This document shows, piece by piece, positions 27,935-37,350 of a stretch of DNA of 64,000 bases (position 1 is its first letter; every line of letters starts with the position of its first letter). Below the pieces are notes generated by a model that did not search any database, was not told where the DNA came from, and saw only the letters and a list, made by a program, of their open reading frames with translations. A program made the position numbers and the translations under genes. Where the stretch lies: assembly GCA_021779535.1 (NCBI GenBank), contig JAJYAM010000001.1:97152-161151 (forward strand), written 5' to 3'. This DNA is from Pseudomonadota bacterium. Lineage in GTDB: Bacteria; Pseudomonadota; Gammaproteobacteria; Steroidobacterales; Steroidobacteraceae.

Positions 27935-28920
27935 ATCTGAACCGGTTGACCGTGAACCACATTCGCCCAACCCGCACGCGGGGGGCGGTCCTGCGCAGGG
28001 CACTCGGCCTGCTCGCCGCCTCGCTGCTCGCCGGGTCGACCGGGGCACAGGCATTTCCGGCGATGAACATGCCGGTCGGTGTCACGGTGCTGAGCCACGA
28101 CATCTATCGCATCCACATGGAGGTGCTCTGGGTCTGCGTCGCGATCGCGGTCGCGGTGTTCGGCGTGATGATCACCGCGCTGATCCGGTTCCGCCATTCG
28201 AAAGGCGCGGTTCCCGACACGACGATGACGCACAGCACCGCCGCCGAGGTGATCTGGACGATCATTCCGGTGCTGATCCTGGTCGCGTTGGCGATCCCGG
28301 CCGCCCGGACGATGATCAAGATCGACGACACGACCCACGCCGGACTCACGATCCGGGTGACCGGCTATCAATGGAAGTGGCACTACACCTATCTCGGCGA
28401 TGCGTCGGGCATCCGCTTCTTCTCCACGCTGTCGCAGAACTCGAACTTCGCGAGCCAGCTGGACTCGGGCATCGATCCGCGGACCGTCCCGCACTACCTG
28501 CTGTCGGTCGACCACCCGCTGGTGATCCCGAGCGGGGTCAAGGTGCGCTTGTTGATCACCTCCGCCGACGTGATCCACGCATGGTGGGTGCCCGCGTTCG
28601 GCGTGAAGCGCTCGGCGATCCCCGGGTTCATCAACGAGCTGTGGGTCAAGGTCCTGCCGGGCCACGAGGGCGTGTACCGCGGCCAGTGCGCGGCGCTCTG
28701 CGGTCGCGGCCACGGCTTCATGCCGATCGTCGTCGACGTGAAGACACCGGCCGACTTCGCCAAGTGGGTCGCCGCGCAGAAGGCCGCGTTGAAGCAGGCC
28801 TCGGCGGCCCCCGTGCCGGCCGCGACCGCGCCGAACGAAGCCCCGGTCGCGCGGGCCCGCATCGCCGCGCCGGCCTCGCCGCTCGCTCGGCGCCCGCTCA
28901 CGGCCCGGATTTCCGATTAA
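27931..28920 (+). CDS. coxB: Cytochrome c oxidase subunit II
   Basis: CuA motif CAALCGRGHGFM; VTGYQWKWHYTY; no CxxCH. Confidence 0.96.
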   Translation: MNLNRLTVNHIRPTRTRGAVLRRALGLLAASLLAGSTGAQAFPAMNMPVGVTVLSHDIYRIHMEVLWVCVAIAVAVFGVMITALIRFRHSKGAVPDTTMTHSTAAEVIWTIIPVLILVALAIPAARTMIKIDDTTHAGLTIRVTGYQWKWHYTYLGDASGIRFFSTLSQNSNFASQLDSGIDPRTVPHYLLSVDHPLVIPSGVKVRLLITSADVIHAWWVPAFGVKRSAIPGFINELWVKVLPGHEGVYRGQCAALCGRGHGFMPIVVDVKTPADFAKWVAAQKAALKQASAAPVPAATAPNEAPVARARIAAPASPLARRPLTARISD

Positions 28921-28960
28921 TACGGCTAGAGTCCCCCCTTCTTCAGAGAGTCCTCGCACC

Positions 28961-30562
28961 ATGGCCCACGCAATCGAGATCGCACCCGACGCGCACGACG
29001 CACACGCCGCTCACGACGGCCCGGACACCGGCATCAGGCGCTGGTTGTTCGCGACGAACCACAAGGACATCGGGACGATGTACCTGACGCTCAGCCTGAT
29101 CATGTTCTTCGTCGGCGGCGCGATGGCGATGGTGATCCGCGCCGAGCTGTTCGAGCCCGGTATGCAGCTCGTCGACCCGGCGTTCTACAACCAGATGATG
29201 ACGATGCACGCGCTGGTGATGATCTTCGGCGCGGTGATGCCGGCGTTCGTCGGCCTCGCGAACTGGATGATCCCGCTGCAGATCGGCGCCCCGGACATGG
29301 CGTTGCCGCGGCTCAACAATTTCAGCTTCTGGCTGCTGCCGTTCGCGTTCACGCTGCTGCTGTCCACGCTGCTGGTTCCGGGCGGCGCTCCGGCCGGCGG
29401 CTGGACGATGTATCCGCCGCTCGCGCTGCAGTTCGGCGACAGCTTCCCGATGCTGATCTTCTCGATCCACCTGATGGGAATCTCCTCGATCCTGGGTGCG
29501 ATCAACGTGATCGTGACGATCCTGAACCTGCGTGCGCCCGGGATGACGCTGCTCAAGATGCCGCTGTTCTGCTGGACCTGGCTGATCACCGCGTACCTGC
29601 TGATCGCGGTGATGCCGGTGCTCGCCGGCGCGGTCACGATGCTTCTGACCGACCACTTCTTCCACACCAGCTTCTTCAACGCGGCGGGCGGCGGCGACCC
29701 GTTGATGTACGAGCACATCTTCTGGTTCTTCGGGCACCCCGAGGTCTACATCATGATCCTGCCGGCCTTCGGGATCATCTCGGAAATCATCCCGACGTTC
29801 TCCCGCAAGCCGCTGTTCGGCGCGACCTCGATGATCTACGCGACCGCGTCGATCGCGTTCCTGTCGTTCATCGTCTGGGGTCACCACATGTTCGTCGACG
29901 GAATGCCGACGTCGGCCGACCTGTTCTTCATGCTGTCGACGATGCTGATCGCGGTGCCGACCGGCGTGAAGATCTTCAACTGGACCGCGACGATGTGGCG
30001 CGGCTCGCTGTCGTTCGAGCCGCCGATGCTGTTCGCGATCGGCTTCCTGTTCATGTTCTCGATCGGCGGCTTCTCGGGCCTGATGCTCGCGATGGTGCCG
30101 GCCGACTTCCAGTACAACCAGTCGTACTTCGTCGTCGCCCACTTCCACTACGTGCTGGTGCCGGGTGCGGTGTTCGCGATCATGGGCGGCGTTTATTACT
30201 GGCTGCCGAAGTGGACCGGCAACCTGTACAACATGAAGCTCGCGAAGACGCATTTCTGGCTGTCGACGATCTTCGTGAATGTGCTGTTCTTCCCGCAGCA
30301 CTTCCTCGGCCTCGCCGGGATGCCGCGGCGCATTCCGGACTATGCGGTGCAGTTCACCGACTGGAACATGGTCTCCTCGATCGGCGGCTTCGGTTTCGGC
30401 CTGTCGCAGATCCTGTTCGCGATCGCGATCATCCAGTGCGTCCGGGGCGGCAAGAAGGCGACCGCGGAGGTGTGGACCGGTGCGGCCCCGCACGGGCTCG
30501 AGTGGACGATCCCGTCACCCGCTCCGTATCACAGCTTCCAGACCGCGCCCGAAGTCCGGTGA
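28961..30562 (+). CDS. coxA: Cytochrome c oxidase subunit I
   Basis: 533 aa; FATNHKDIGTMYL, FWFFGHPEVYIMILPAFGIISEI, VWGHHMFVDGM, VVAHFHYVLVPGAVFAIMGG. Confidence 0.98.
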   Translation: MAHAIEIAPDAHDAHAAHDGPDTGIRRWLFATNHKDIGTMYLTLSLIMFFVGGAMAMVIRAELFEPGMQLVDPAFYNQMMTMHALVMIFGAVMPAFVGLANWMIPLQIGAPDMALPRLNNFSFWLLPFAFTLLLSTLLVPGGAPAGGWTMYPPLALQFGDSFPMLIFSIHLMGISSILGAINVIVTILNLRAPGMTLLKMPLFCWTWLITAYLLIAVMPVLAGAVTMLLTDHFFHTSFFNAAGGGDPLMYEHIFWFFGHPEVYIMILPAFGIISEIIPTFSRKPLFGATSMIYATASIAFLSFIVWGHHMFVDGMPTSADLFFMLSTMLIAVPTGVKIFNWTATMWRGSLSFEPPMLFAIGFLFMFSIGGFSGLMLAMVPADFQYNQSYFVVAHFHYVLVPGAVFAIMGGVYYWLPKWTGNLYNMKLAKTHFWLSTIFVNVLFFPQHFLGLAGMPRRIPDYAVQFTDWNMVSSIGGFGFGLSQILFAIAIIQCVRGGKKATAEVWTGAAPHGLEWTIPSPAPYHSFQTAPEVR

Positions 30563-30684
30563 CCGCGGATCACTCGCCCGAACGCGAGCGGCGCGTCCGC
30601 CGTACCACCGCATTGATGGCGGCGGTCGCGCTGGTCTTCTACTTCGGTTACATCGCGATGAAGCTCTATCGCCACTACCATTAG
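30559..30684 (+). CDS. Small single-TM protein of the cytochrome oxidase operon
   Basis: GTG start overlapping the coxA stop; 41 aa VTADHSPERERRVRRTTALMAAVALVFYFGYIAMKLYRHYH; 12 nt before coxC. Confidence 0.7.
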   Translation: MTADHSPERERRVRRTTALMAAVALVFYFGYIAMKLYRHYH

Positions 30685-30696
30685 AGAAAGAGGCCC

Positions 30697-31584
30697 ATGG
30701 CGCAATCCCACGTCCCGAACGCCGACAAGTACTACGTCCCGCACTCGAGCCCGTGGCCGATCTACGGCTCGGTGACCCTGTTCACGGTGATGGCCGGCGC
30801 CGTCGCGACCCTCGACGGCTGGCTGCCGGCGTGGTCGCTCCTGCCGGGCTTCGCGATGCTCGCGGGCCTTTTCATCCTGTGGTTCGGCACCGTGATCCGC
30901 GAGAACGAGCAGGGCCTGTACAACATGGCCGTGGACCGATCGTTCCGGATGGCGATGATGTGGTTCATCTTCTCGGAAGTGATGTTCTTCGCGGCGTTCT
31001 TCGGCGCGCTGTTCTATGCGCGCGCGCTGGTGATGCCGTGGCTGAGCGGCGACGGCACGAAGCTGATGACGAACATCCTGCTGTGGAGCCGGTATCACGG
31101 CACGTGGCCGACGAACGGGCCGGGCGCGCTCGGGCCGCGCGCGAACGGCAGTTTCGAATCGGTGCCCGCGCTCGGTTTGCCGGCGCTGAACACCGCGATC
31201 CTGCTGACCTCGGGCGTGACGATCACGATCGCGCACCATGCGCTGCTGCGCGGTCACCGCCGGCGCCTCGCGATCTTCCTCGCGGCGACGTTCCTGCTCG
31301 GCTTCGCGTTCGTCGCGCTGCAGGCGACGGAGTATCACGAGGCCTACACCAAGCTCGGCCTGCAGCTCGGCACCGGGATCTACGGCTCGACGTTCTTCCT
31401 GCTGACCGGGTTCCACGGGCTGCACGTGACGGTCGGCGCGATCATGCTGGTCGTGATCTGGTTCCGGGTGATGAAGGGTCACTTCACCCCGGAACGGCAT
31501 TTCGGGTTCGAGGCCGTCGCGTGGTACTGGCACTTCGTGGACGTCGTCTGGCTGGGGCTGTTCATCTTCGTCTATTGGCTCTGA
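30697..31584 (+). CDS. coxC: Cytochrome c oxidase subunit III
   Basis: YYVPHSSPWPIYGS, ALQATEYHEAY, GFHGLHVTVGAIML, WHFVDVVWLGLFIFVYWL. Confidence 0.97.
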   Translation: MAQSHVPNADKYYVPHSSPWPIYGSVTLFTVMAGAVATLDGWLPAWSLLPGFAMLAGLFILWFGTVIRENEQGLYNMAVDRSFRMAMMWFIFSEVMFFAAFFGALFYARALVMPWLSGDGTKLMTNILLWSRYHGTWPTNGPGALGPRANGSFESVPALGLPALNTAILLTSGVTITIAHHALLRGHRRRLAIFLAATFLLGFAFVALQATEYHEAYTKLGLQLGTGIYGSTFFLLTGFHGLHVTVGAIMLVVIWFRVMKGHFTPERHFGFEAVAWYWHFVDVVWLGLFIFVYWL

Positions 31585-31594
31585 CGCCCCCGGC

Positions 31595-31618
31595 CGCCCG
31601 CCCCGCCGGGGGCGGGCG
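31595..31618. terminator. Hairpin between convergent coxC and DUF2909 gene, possible bidirectional terminator without clear U-tract
   Basis: CGCCCGCCCC-GCCG-GGGGCGGGCG, perfect 10-bp stem; followed by a second perfect palindrome GCCGCGATCGCGGC (31633-31646). Confidence 0.5.
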
Positions 31619-31648
31619 CACCCTCGCACGCTGCCGCGATCGCGGCGC

Positions 31649-31855
31649 TCAGCCCGTCGGTGGGTGGATCCAGCCCGCCCGGTAGGCGAGAATGAGCAGC
31701 AGGAACAGCGACACGGACAGGCCAACCCGCCAGGCCAGGGCCTTGACCATCTTGTCGCCGTCCTTCGGGTCGCGGCTCGACAGATGGAACAGGGCCTTGC
31801 CCAGACTGGCCAGGATCAGGACCAGTACCGCGATGACGAGTAGTTTGAACGGCAT
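31649..31855 (-). CDS. DUF2909 / twin transmembrane-helix small protein
   Basis: 68 aa MPFKLLVIAVLVLILASLGKALFHLSSRDPKDGDKMVKALAWRVGLSVSLFLLLIL, typically found in cox loci. Confidence 0.85.
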   Translation of the reverse strand: MPFKLLVIAVLVLILASLGKALFHLSSRDPKDGDKMVKALAWRVGLSVSLFLLLILAYRAGWIHPPTG

Positions 31856-31896
31856 GGATACGCTCCGTCGCCGGCATTGGCTGGGAGGATTATATC

Positions 31897-32649
31897 GTGA
31901 CGATCCGGTTCGGAAGCCGCGAGTTCGCGCCGCGCGCGTTCACGACGATGGTCACGATCGTCGTGTTCGCGATATTGATCGCGCTCGGCCGCTGGCAGGT
32001 GCGGCGCGCCGCCGAAACCCAGATTCTCTGGAACGAGTTCGCGGCCGGCTCGGACACGGCGGTCACGATCGACGCGACGACGCCACCCGTCCAGTTGTTC
32101 GGGCACCTGCGGGTGTCGGGCCGCTACGACCCGGCGCACCAGATCCTGATCGACGGGATGGAGGGCCCCGGGCACCGGAACGGCTACTACGTGCTGACGC
32201 CGTTCGAACTCACCGGCGGCGGCTGGATCCTGGTGAACCGCGGTTGGATTCCGCGCGAGAGCGATCCACGGGCCACTCCCGCGATTGCGGTGCCGGACGG
32301 GCCGCGAACGATCGTCGGCCGGGCCGACGAGTTGCCGCGGCCGGGCATCCGGCTCGGCGGCGGCGCGCCGCTCGCGCCGCCGTTCCCGGTCATCGCGCTG
32401 TATCCGCGGCTGCGTGACATCGGCGGGCTCCTGCACGTCACCGACTGGGCGCCGGCCGCACCGCAGGTGCTGCTCGATCCGGACCAGCCGGACGGCTATT
32501 ACCGCCATTGGACGCCGCCCGGATTCCCACCGATCCGGCATACCGCCTACGCGGTGCAGTGGTTCCTGCTCGCGGCGACCTTGCTCGTGATCTACGCGGT
32601 CACGAATCTGCGCCCGGTCGGCGGAGGCGGGGCGACGACCGATGACTGA
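31897..32649 (+). CDS. SURF1 family cytochrome oxidase assembly protein
   Basis: ALGRWQVRRAAE, GHRNGYYVLTPFEL, GGWILVNRGWIPR, YAVQWFLLA. Confidence 0.92.
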   Translation: MTIRFGSREFAPRAFTTMVTIVVFAILIALGRWQVRRAAETQILWNEFAAGSDTAVTIDATTPPVQLFGHLRVSGRYDPAHQILIDGMEGPGHRNGYYVLTPFELTGGGWILVNRGWIPRESDPRATPAIAVPDGPRTIVGRADELPRPGIRLGGGAPLAPPFPVIALYPRLRDIGGLLHVTDWAPAAPQVLLDPDQPDGYYRHWTPPGFPPIRHTAYAVQWFLLAATLLVIYAVTNLRPVGGGGATTDD

Positions 32650-33271
32650 TCCTTCGAGGCTCGATTCCGCCGACCGGGTCCGCCGGCGGCGACGCCGCAC
32701 GGTGCTCGGCATCGGTGCGATCTTCTTCGTGCCGCTCGCCGTGGCGCTCTACCTCTTCTACGGATTGCCGGGCCTGCGACCCGTCGGCACGGTGAATCAC
32801 GGCGAACTCGTCGACCCGCCGCATCCGGTGCCGGCGCTGTCGCTGCCCCTGTTCCCCGTGGGTCGAACGCGGCCGGACTTCCTCGAGCGGCGCTGGACCC
32901 TGCTCTACGTCGGCACCGGGGTCTGCGGGGAGCGCTGCCGGGCGGCGCTCTACGAGACCCGGCAGATCCGCATCGCCCTCGGTCAAGACACCAATCGCGT
33001 GCAACGGGTATTCCTCGCGACGGGCCCGTGCTGCGACGCGCATTTCCTGCGGAGCGAACATCCGGACCTGATCACGGTCCGCGTGACCGCGGCCGCGGCG
33101 CCGCTGCTCGCCGCGCTGCCCCGATACGGCGCGACTTCTCCGCTGCGCGCGGGTCGCGTCTACCTGATCGATCCGCTCGGCAACCTGATGATGAGCTACC
33201 CCCCGAACGCAGCGCCGAAGGGCATGCTCGAAGACCTGCAGCGCCTTCTCCAACTCTCGACCATCGGTTGA
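32642..33271 (+). CDS. Sco1/SenC-like thioredoxin-fold copper chaperone-type protein
   Basis: TM plus WTLLYVGTGVCGERCRAALYETRQIR (CxxxC), YLIDPLGNLMMSYPPNA; located in the cox operon. Confidence 0.75.
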   Translation: MTDPSRLDSADRVRRRRRRTVLGIGAIFFVPLAVALYLFYGLPGLRPVGTVNHGELVDPPHPVPALSLPLFPVGRTRPDFLERRWTLLYVGTGVCGERCRAALYETRQIRIALGQDTNRVQRVFLATGPCCDAHFLRSEHPDLITVRVTAAAAPLLAALPRYGATSPLRAGRVYLIDPLGNLMMSYPPNAAPKGMLEDLQRLLQLSTIG

Positions 33272-33276
33272 ACGCC

Positions 33277-34257
33277 ATGCAACCCCAACGACGTGTTTTC
33301 TGGTTCCGGCGCATCGCGCTCGCCGGCGCCCTGCTCGCAACGATCGTGGTCGTGCTCGGCGCCTGGGTGCGCCTGACCGACGCCGGCCTCGGCTGTCCGG
33401 ACTGGCCGGGTTGCTACGGCCACGTGTTCCCGGAGGCGGGACGGGGCTTCCACAAAGCGCTGCACGAGATGATCCATCGGTATTTTGCGACCACGCTGGG
33501 GGTCGTGATCATGGTGCTGCTGTCGTGGGCGGTCGCAAACCGCAAGACGCGCGGCCAGCCGCTCGGCGCAGCGGTCGCGCTGTTCGTGATGGTCTGCGTT
33601 CAGGGTGCGCTCGGCGCACTGACGGTCACGATGCTGCTGAAGCCGCTGATCGTGACCAGCCATCTGCTCGGCGGCCTGACGACCCTGTCGATCCTCTGGT
33701 GGCTGTCGATGGAGCCGGAACGGCGGGACGCGTCCGCGCGCGAGCGCTCGCTGCGCGCATTCGCGCTCGTGTGCCTCGTGATCCTCGCGTTGCAGATCGC
33801 GCTCGGCGGCTGGACCAGCACCAACTACGCGGCGGCGGCCTGCCCCGACCTCCCGACCTGCCAAGGTGCCTGGTGGCCGCCGCGGATGGACTTCCGCGAC
33901 GCGTTCGTGCTGTGGCGTGGGCTCGACATCGACTACGCCGGCGGAATCCTGTCGAATCCGGCGAGGGTCGCGATCCAGGTCACTCACCGGCTCGGCGCGG
34001 TGATCACCGGGATCGCGCTGATCACGCTCGGGATCCTGACGGTGCGACGGGCCGCCGGACCGCGGCTGCGCCGCGCGGGCGCGTTTCTGGTCTTCGCGGT
34101 GCTGTTGCAGATCGCGATCGGCGTGTCGATGGTGCACTTCGGTTTCCCGCTGCCGCTCGCGACGATGCACAACGCCGGTGCGGCGCTGCTGCTGCTGTCG
34201 ATGGTGACCGTGCTGCGCCGGCTGTGGCCGTCGCCGGTTCTCGCCGTGGTAACCTAG
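33277..34257 (+). CDS. ctaA: Heme A synthase (COX15/CtaA)
   Basis: GAWVRLTDAGLGCPDWPGCYGH, HEMIHRYFATTLG, GGWTSTNYAAAACPDLPTCQG, VTHRLGA. Confidence 0.95.
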   Translation: MQPQRRVFWFRRIALAGALLATIVVVLGAWVRLTDAGLGCPDWPGCYGHVFPEAGRGFHKALHEMIHRYFATTLGVVIMVLLSWAVANRKTRGQPLGAAVALFVMVCVQGALGALTVTMLLKPLIVTSHLLGGLTTLSILWWLSMEPERRDASARERSLRAFALVCLVILALQIALGGWTSTNYAAAACPDLPTCQGAWWPPRMDFRDAFVLWRGLDIDYAGGILSNPARVAIQVTHRLGAVITGIALITLGILTVRRAAGPRLRRAGAFLVFAVLLQIAIGVSMVHFGFPLPLATMHNAGAALLLLSMVTVLRRLWPSPVLAVVT

Positions 34258-34261
34258 CCGG

Positions 34262-35179
34262 ATGTCGATCGTTCGGGAAAACTCCGTGATCGCGGCCGCG
34301 CCCGCCGGCCTCGGCCGGTGGCGCGATTTCCTCGAGCTGACCAAGCCGAGGGTCAGCCTGCTGATCGTGTTCACCGCGGTCGTCGGGATGTTGCTCGCGT
34401 CGCCGGGTATGGTGCCGCTCGAGCCGCTGCTGCTCGGCATCCTCGGCATCGCGATGGCGTCGGGATCCGCGGCGGCGTTCAACCACGTGCTGGACCGCCG
34501 GATCGACCAGCAGATGTCGCGCACGCGAGGCCGGCCGCTGCCGACCGGAAACCTCGCCGAGTCGCAGGCGGTCGCGTTCGCGACGGCGCTCGCGGTCGTC
34601 TCGATGGCCGTGCTGTGGTTCGGCGTGAACCCGTTGACCGCGGCGCTGACGTTCGCTTCATTGATCGGCTACGCGTTGATCTACACTCGCTGGCTGAAGC
34701 GCGCGACGCCCCAGAACATCGTGATCGGCGGCGCCGCCGGCGCGGCGCCGCCGCTCCTCGGCTGGGCCGCGGTGACCGGCCACGTCGACCCGCATGCGTT
34801 GCCGCTGTTCCTGATCATCTTCACGTGGACGCCGCCGCACTTCTGGGCGCTCGCGATCGCGCGACGCGACGAATACGCGAAGGTCGGGATCCCGATGCTG
34901 CCGGTGACTCACGGCGTCGAGTTCACGCGGCTGCAGATCGTGCTGTACACGGTCCTGCTGGTGCTGTGCACCCTGCTGCCGGTGCTCACGCGGCTTTCCG
35001 GGCTCGTGTACCTGGTCGCGGTGCTGCCGCTGAACGCCCGGTTCCTGTACTACGCGTTCGAGCTGCGCCGGGGTCGCCGCGCCGACATGGCGATGCGCAC
35101 CTTCCGCTACTCGATCACGTACCTGATGCTGTTGTTCGCGGCGTTGATCCTCGATCACTATTTCCTGATCCGCGCTTGA
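34262..35179 (+). CDS. ctaB: Protoheme IX farnesyltransferase (heme O synthase)
   Basis: FLELTKPRVSLLIVFTAVVGM, AAAFNHVLDRRIDQQMSRTRGRPLP, FTWTPPHFWALAIARRDEYAKVGIPMLPV. Confidence 0.97.
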   Translation: MSIVRENSVIAAAPAGLGRWRDFLELTKPRVSLLIVFTAVVGMLLASPGMVPLEPLLLGILGIAMASGSAAAFNHVLDRRIDQQMSRTRGRPLPTGNLAESQAVAFATALAVVSMAVLWFGVNPLTAALTFASLIGYALIYTRWLKRATPQNIVIGGAAGAAPPLLGWAAVTGHVDPHALPLFLIIFTWTPPHFWALAIARRDEYAKVGIPMLPVTHGVEFTRLQIVLYTVLLVLCTLLPVLTRLSGLVYLVAVLPLNARFLYYAFELRRGRRADMAMRTFRYSITYLMLLFAALILDHYFLIRA

Positions 35180-37346
35180 CGGCGGCCGCGCCCGGCGCGC
35201 GGCCCGAGACCAGCGGGAGCGAGCGGACCCGCTCGCCGGTCGCGGCGAACCACGCGTTGCAGACCGCCGGCGCGACGAGCGGCACGGCAACCTCGCCGAT
35301 CCCGCCCGGCGGCTCGTCGCTCGGCAGGAGCTCGACCACGATCTGCGGCATCTGGTTCGCGCGCAGCACCCGATAGCCGTCGAAGTTCGTCTGCTGCACC
35401 ACGCCGTTCGCGATCGTGATCTCGCCCCAGAGCGCCTCGGTCAGGCCGAACACGATCCCGCTCTCGATCTGGGATTCGACGATCCGGGGATTGACCATCT
35501 GCCCGCAGTCGACCGCGCAGACGATCCGGTGGACCCGCGGTGCGCCGCCATCGACCGAGATCTCGGCGACCTGGGCGATCCGCGTCGCATAACCCTCCAT
35601 CAGCGCGAGTCCGAGATGCCGTCCGGGCGCGGGCTTGCCCCACCCGGCGAGCCGGGCCGCGGTCTCGAGCACGCGGCGATGACGGGGCTTGGTCGCGAGC
35701 AGTTCCATCCGCAAATCGTACGGGTCCTTGCCGGCGAGCGCCGCGAGCTCGTCGACGAAGCTCTCGATCACGAAGCAGTTCGCCGCGTGGCTGACCGAGC
35801 GCATGTAGCCGACGTCGATGCCGATCTCCTGGCGCGTGTAGGTCACGAGGAAATTCGGGATTCCGTAGGCGCAGTTCACCGCCGCCTCGACGACCTCGGG
35901 GTCGACGCCGGTGACCGGCGGGAACATCCGCGCGGTGATCAGCGGGCTCACGATGTGCAGCTTGAACGAATCGACCTTGCCCGCGGCGTCGAATCCCGCG
36001 CTGATCCGCTCGAGCGCGGGCGGACGATAGGTATCGTGGGTCATGTCGTCTTCGCGGGTCCAGATGACCTTGACCGGCCGACCCAGCGCGTGCGACCCGG
36101 CGACCGCGGCCGGAATGAAATCGACGTCGAGGCGTCGCCCGAAGCCGCCCCCGAGGTAGGTCGTGTGGACCCGAACTCGATCGGGCGGCACGCCGGCGGC
36201 GACCGCCGCGGCCGCCTGCGACAACTGCTGGACCTGGGTGCCGACGTACAGATCGCAGCCGTCGGCATGCACGTCGGCGGTACAGTTCATCGGCTCCATC
36301 GTCGCGTGCGCGAGCAGCGGCACCTCGTAGATCGCCGAGTGAGTGCGCGCGGCGCGCTTCAAGGCGGTCTCGGCGTCGCCGTCGGCGCGCGCGACGAGCC
36401 CCGGATCGCCGGCCTCGGTGCGCCGCAGGGACTCACGGATCGCCGCATCGTCGAGCGTCGCGTTCGGACCCGGGTTCCAGCGCACCCGCAGCGCGCGACG
36501 CGCCGCGAGCGCCTGCCAGAAGTGATCGGCGACGACCAGGACGCCGCTGTCCAGCGCGAGCACCAGCCGGACCCCGGGCATCTTCTCGGCCGCGGCCGAA
36601 TCGACCGAATCGGGCCAGCCCCCGAGCACGGGGCTCTGCGCGAACGCCCCGTAGAGCATCCCCGGCAAGCGTACGTCGATCCCGAACTGCGCGCTTCCGT
36701 CGACTTTCGCCGGCGTGTCGGTCCGCGGCAAGCCGCGGCCGATCAACTCGAACCGGCTCGCCGGCTTCAACGCAACGCGGGCCGGCACCGGCTGCCGCGC
36801 CGCGTCCGCCGCGACCGCGCCGTAGGTGAGACGGTCCCCGGCGGCGTTGGTGATCACGCCGTGCCGTGCGCGGCACTCGCTCGGAGCGACGCCCCAGCGA
36901 GCCGCCGCGGCCGCGACCAGCATCGTGCGCGCCTGGGCGCCGGCCGTCCGTAACTTCACCCAGGCATCCTGGACGCTGTTGCTCGTGCCCGTGACCTGAC
37001 CGACGTTCGCCGCGTTGAAGTATGCGTCACCGACCGGAGCGGCGACGATCGCGACGCGATCGAGCTCGATCTCCAATTCCTCGGCGATCAAGGTGGGCAG
37101 CGCGGTGTAGACGCCCTGACCCATCTCGGAGCGGTCGACGAGGATCGTGATCGTGTCGTCCGGCGCGATCCGCAGCCAGGCGTTCAATTGAGCGGGCGCG
37201 CGGCCGGATCGGGTCGCGGCCCGCGCCGGCAGGGGCAGGTTCATCGCGATCACCAAGCCGCCGACGGACAACGCCGAACCCACGAATTCGCGGCGAGTCC
37301 ACTGCGCCGGCGCCGCGCCGGTCGCGCGATCGTTCTCGGTCGCCAT
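35115..37346 (-). CDS. Molybdopterin-binding aldehyde/isoquinoline 1-oxidoreductase-type large subunit (IorB-like), Tat-exported
   Basis: Tat motif TRREFVGSALSVGG; LNAWLRIAPDDTITILVDRSEMGQGVYTALPTLIAEEL, YLGGGFGRRLDVDFIPAAVAGS; paired with a 2Fe-2S subunit. Confidence 0.9.
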   Translation of the reverse strand: MATENDRATGAAPAQWTRREFVGSALSVGGLVIAMNLPLPARAATRSGRAPAQLNAWLRIAPDDTITILVDRSEMGQGVYTALPTLIAEELEIELDRVAIVAAPVGDAYFNAANVGQVTGTSNSVQDAWVKLRTAGAQARTMLVAAAAARWGVAPSECRARHGVITNAAGDRLTYGAVAADAARQPVPARVALKPASRFELIGRGLPRTDTPAKVDGSAQFGIDVRLPGMLYGAFAQSPVLGGWPDSVDSAAAEKMPGVRLVLALDSGVLVVADHFWQALAARRALRVRWNPGPNATLDDAAIRESLRRTEAGDPGLVARADGDAETALKRAARTHSAIYEVPLLAHATMEPMNCTADVHADGCDLYVGTQVQQLSQAAAAVAAGVPPDRVRVHTTYLGGGFGRRLDVDFIPAAVAGSHALGRPVKVIWTREDDMTHDTYRPPALERISAGFDAAGKVDSFKLHIVSPLITARMFPPVTGVDPEVVEAAVNCAYGIPNFLVTYTRQEIGIDVGYMRSVSHAANCFVIESFVDELAALAGKDPYDLRMELLATKPRHRRVLETAARLAGWGKPAPGRHLGLALMEGYATRIAQVAEISVDGGAPRVHRIVCAVDCGQMVNPRIVESQIESGIVFGLTEALWGEITIANGVVQQTNFDGYRVLRANQMPQIVVELLPSDEPPGGIGEVAVPLVAPAVCNAWFAATGERVRSLPLVSGRAPGAAAVKRGSGNSDRGSTPRTTASGT

Positions 37347-37350
37347 CGGT

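Noticed and set aside
28943-30493. 516-aa minus-strand ORF opposite coxA
   Set aside because: His/Asp/Arg/Gln-rich antisense of hydrophobic TM codons; coxA is unambiguous.
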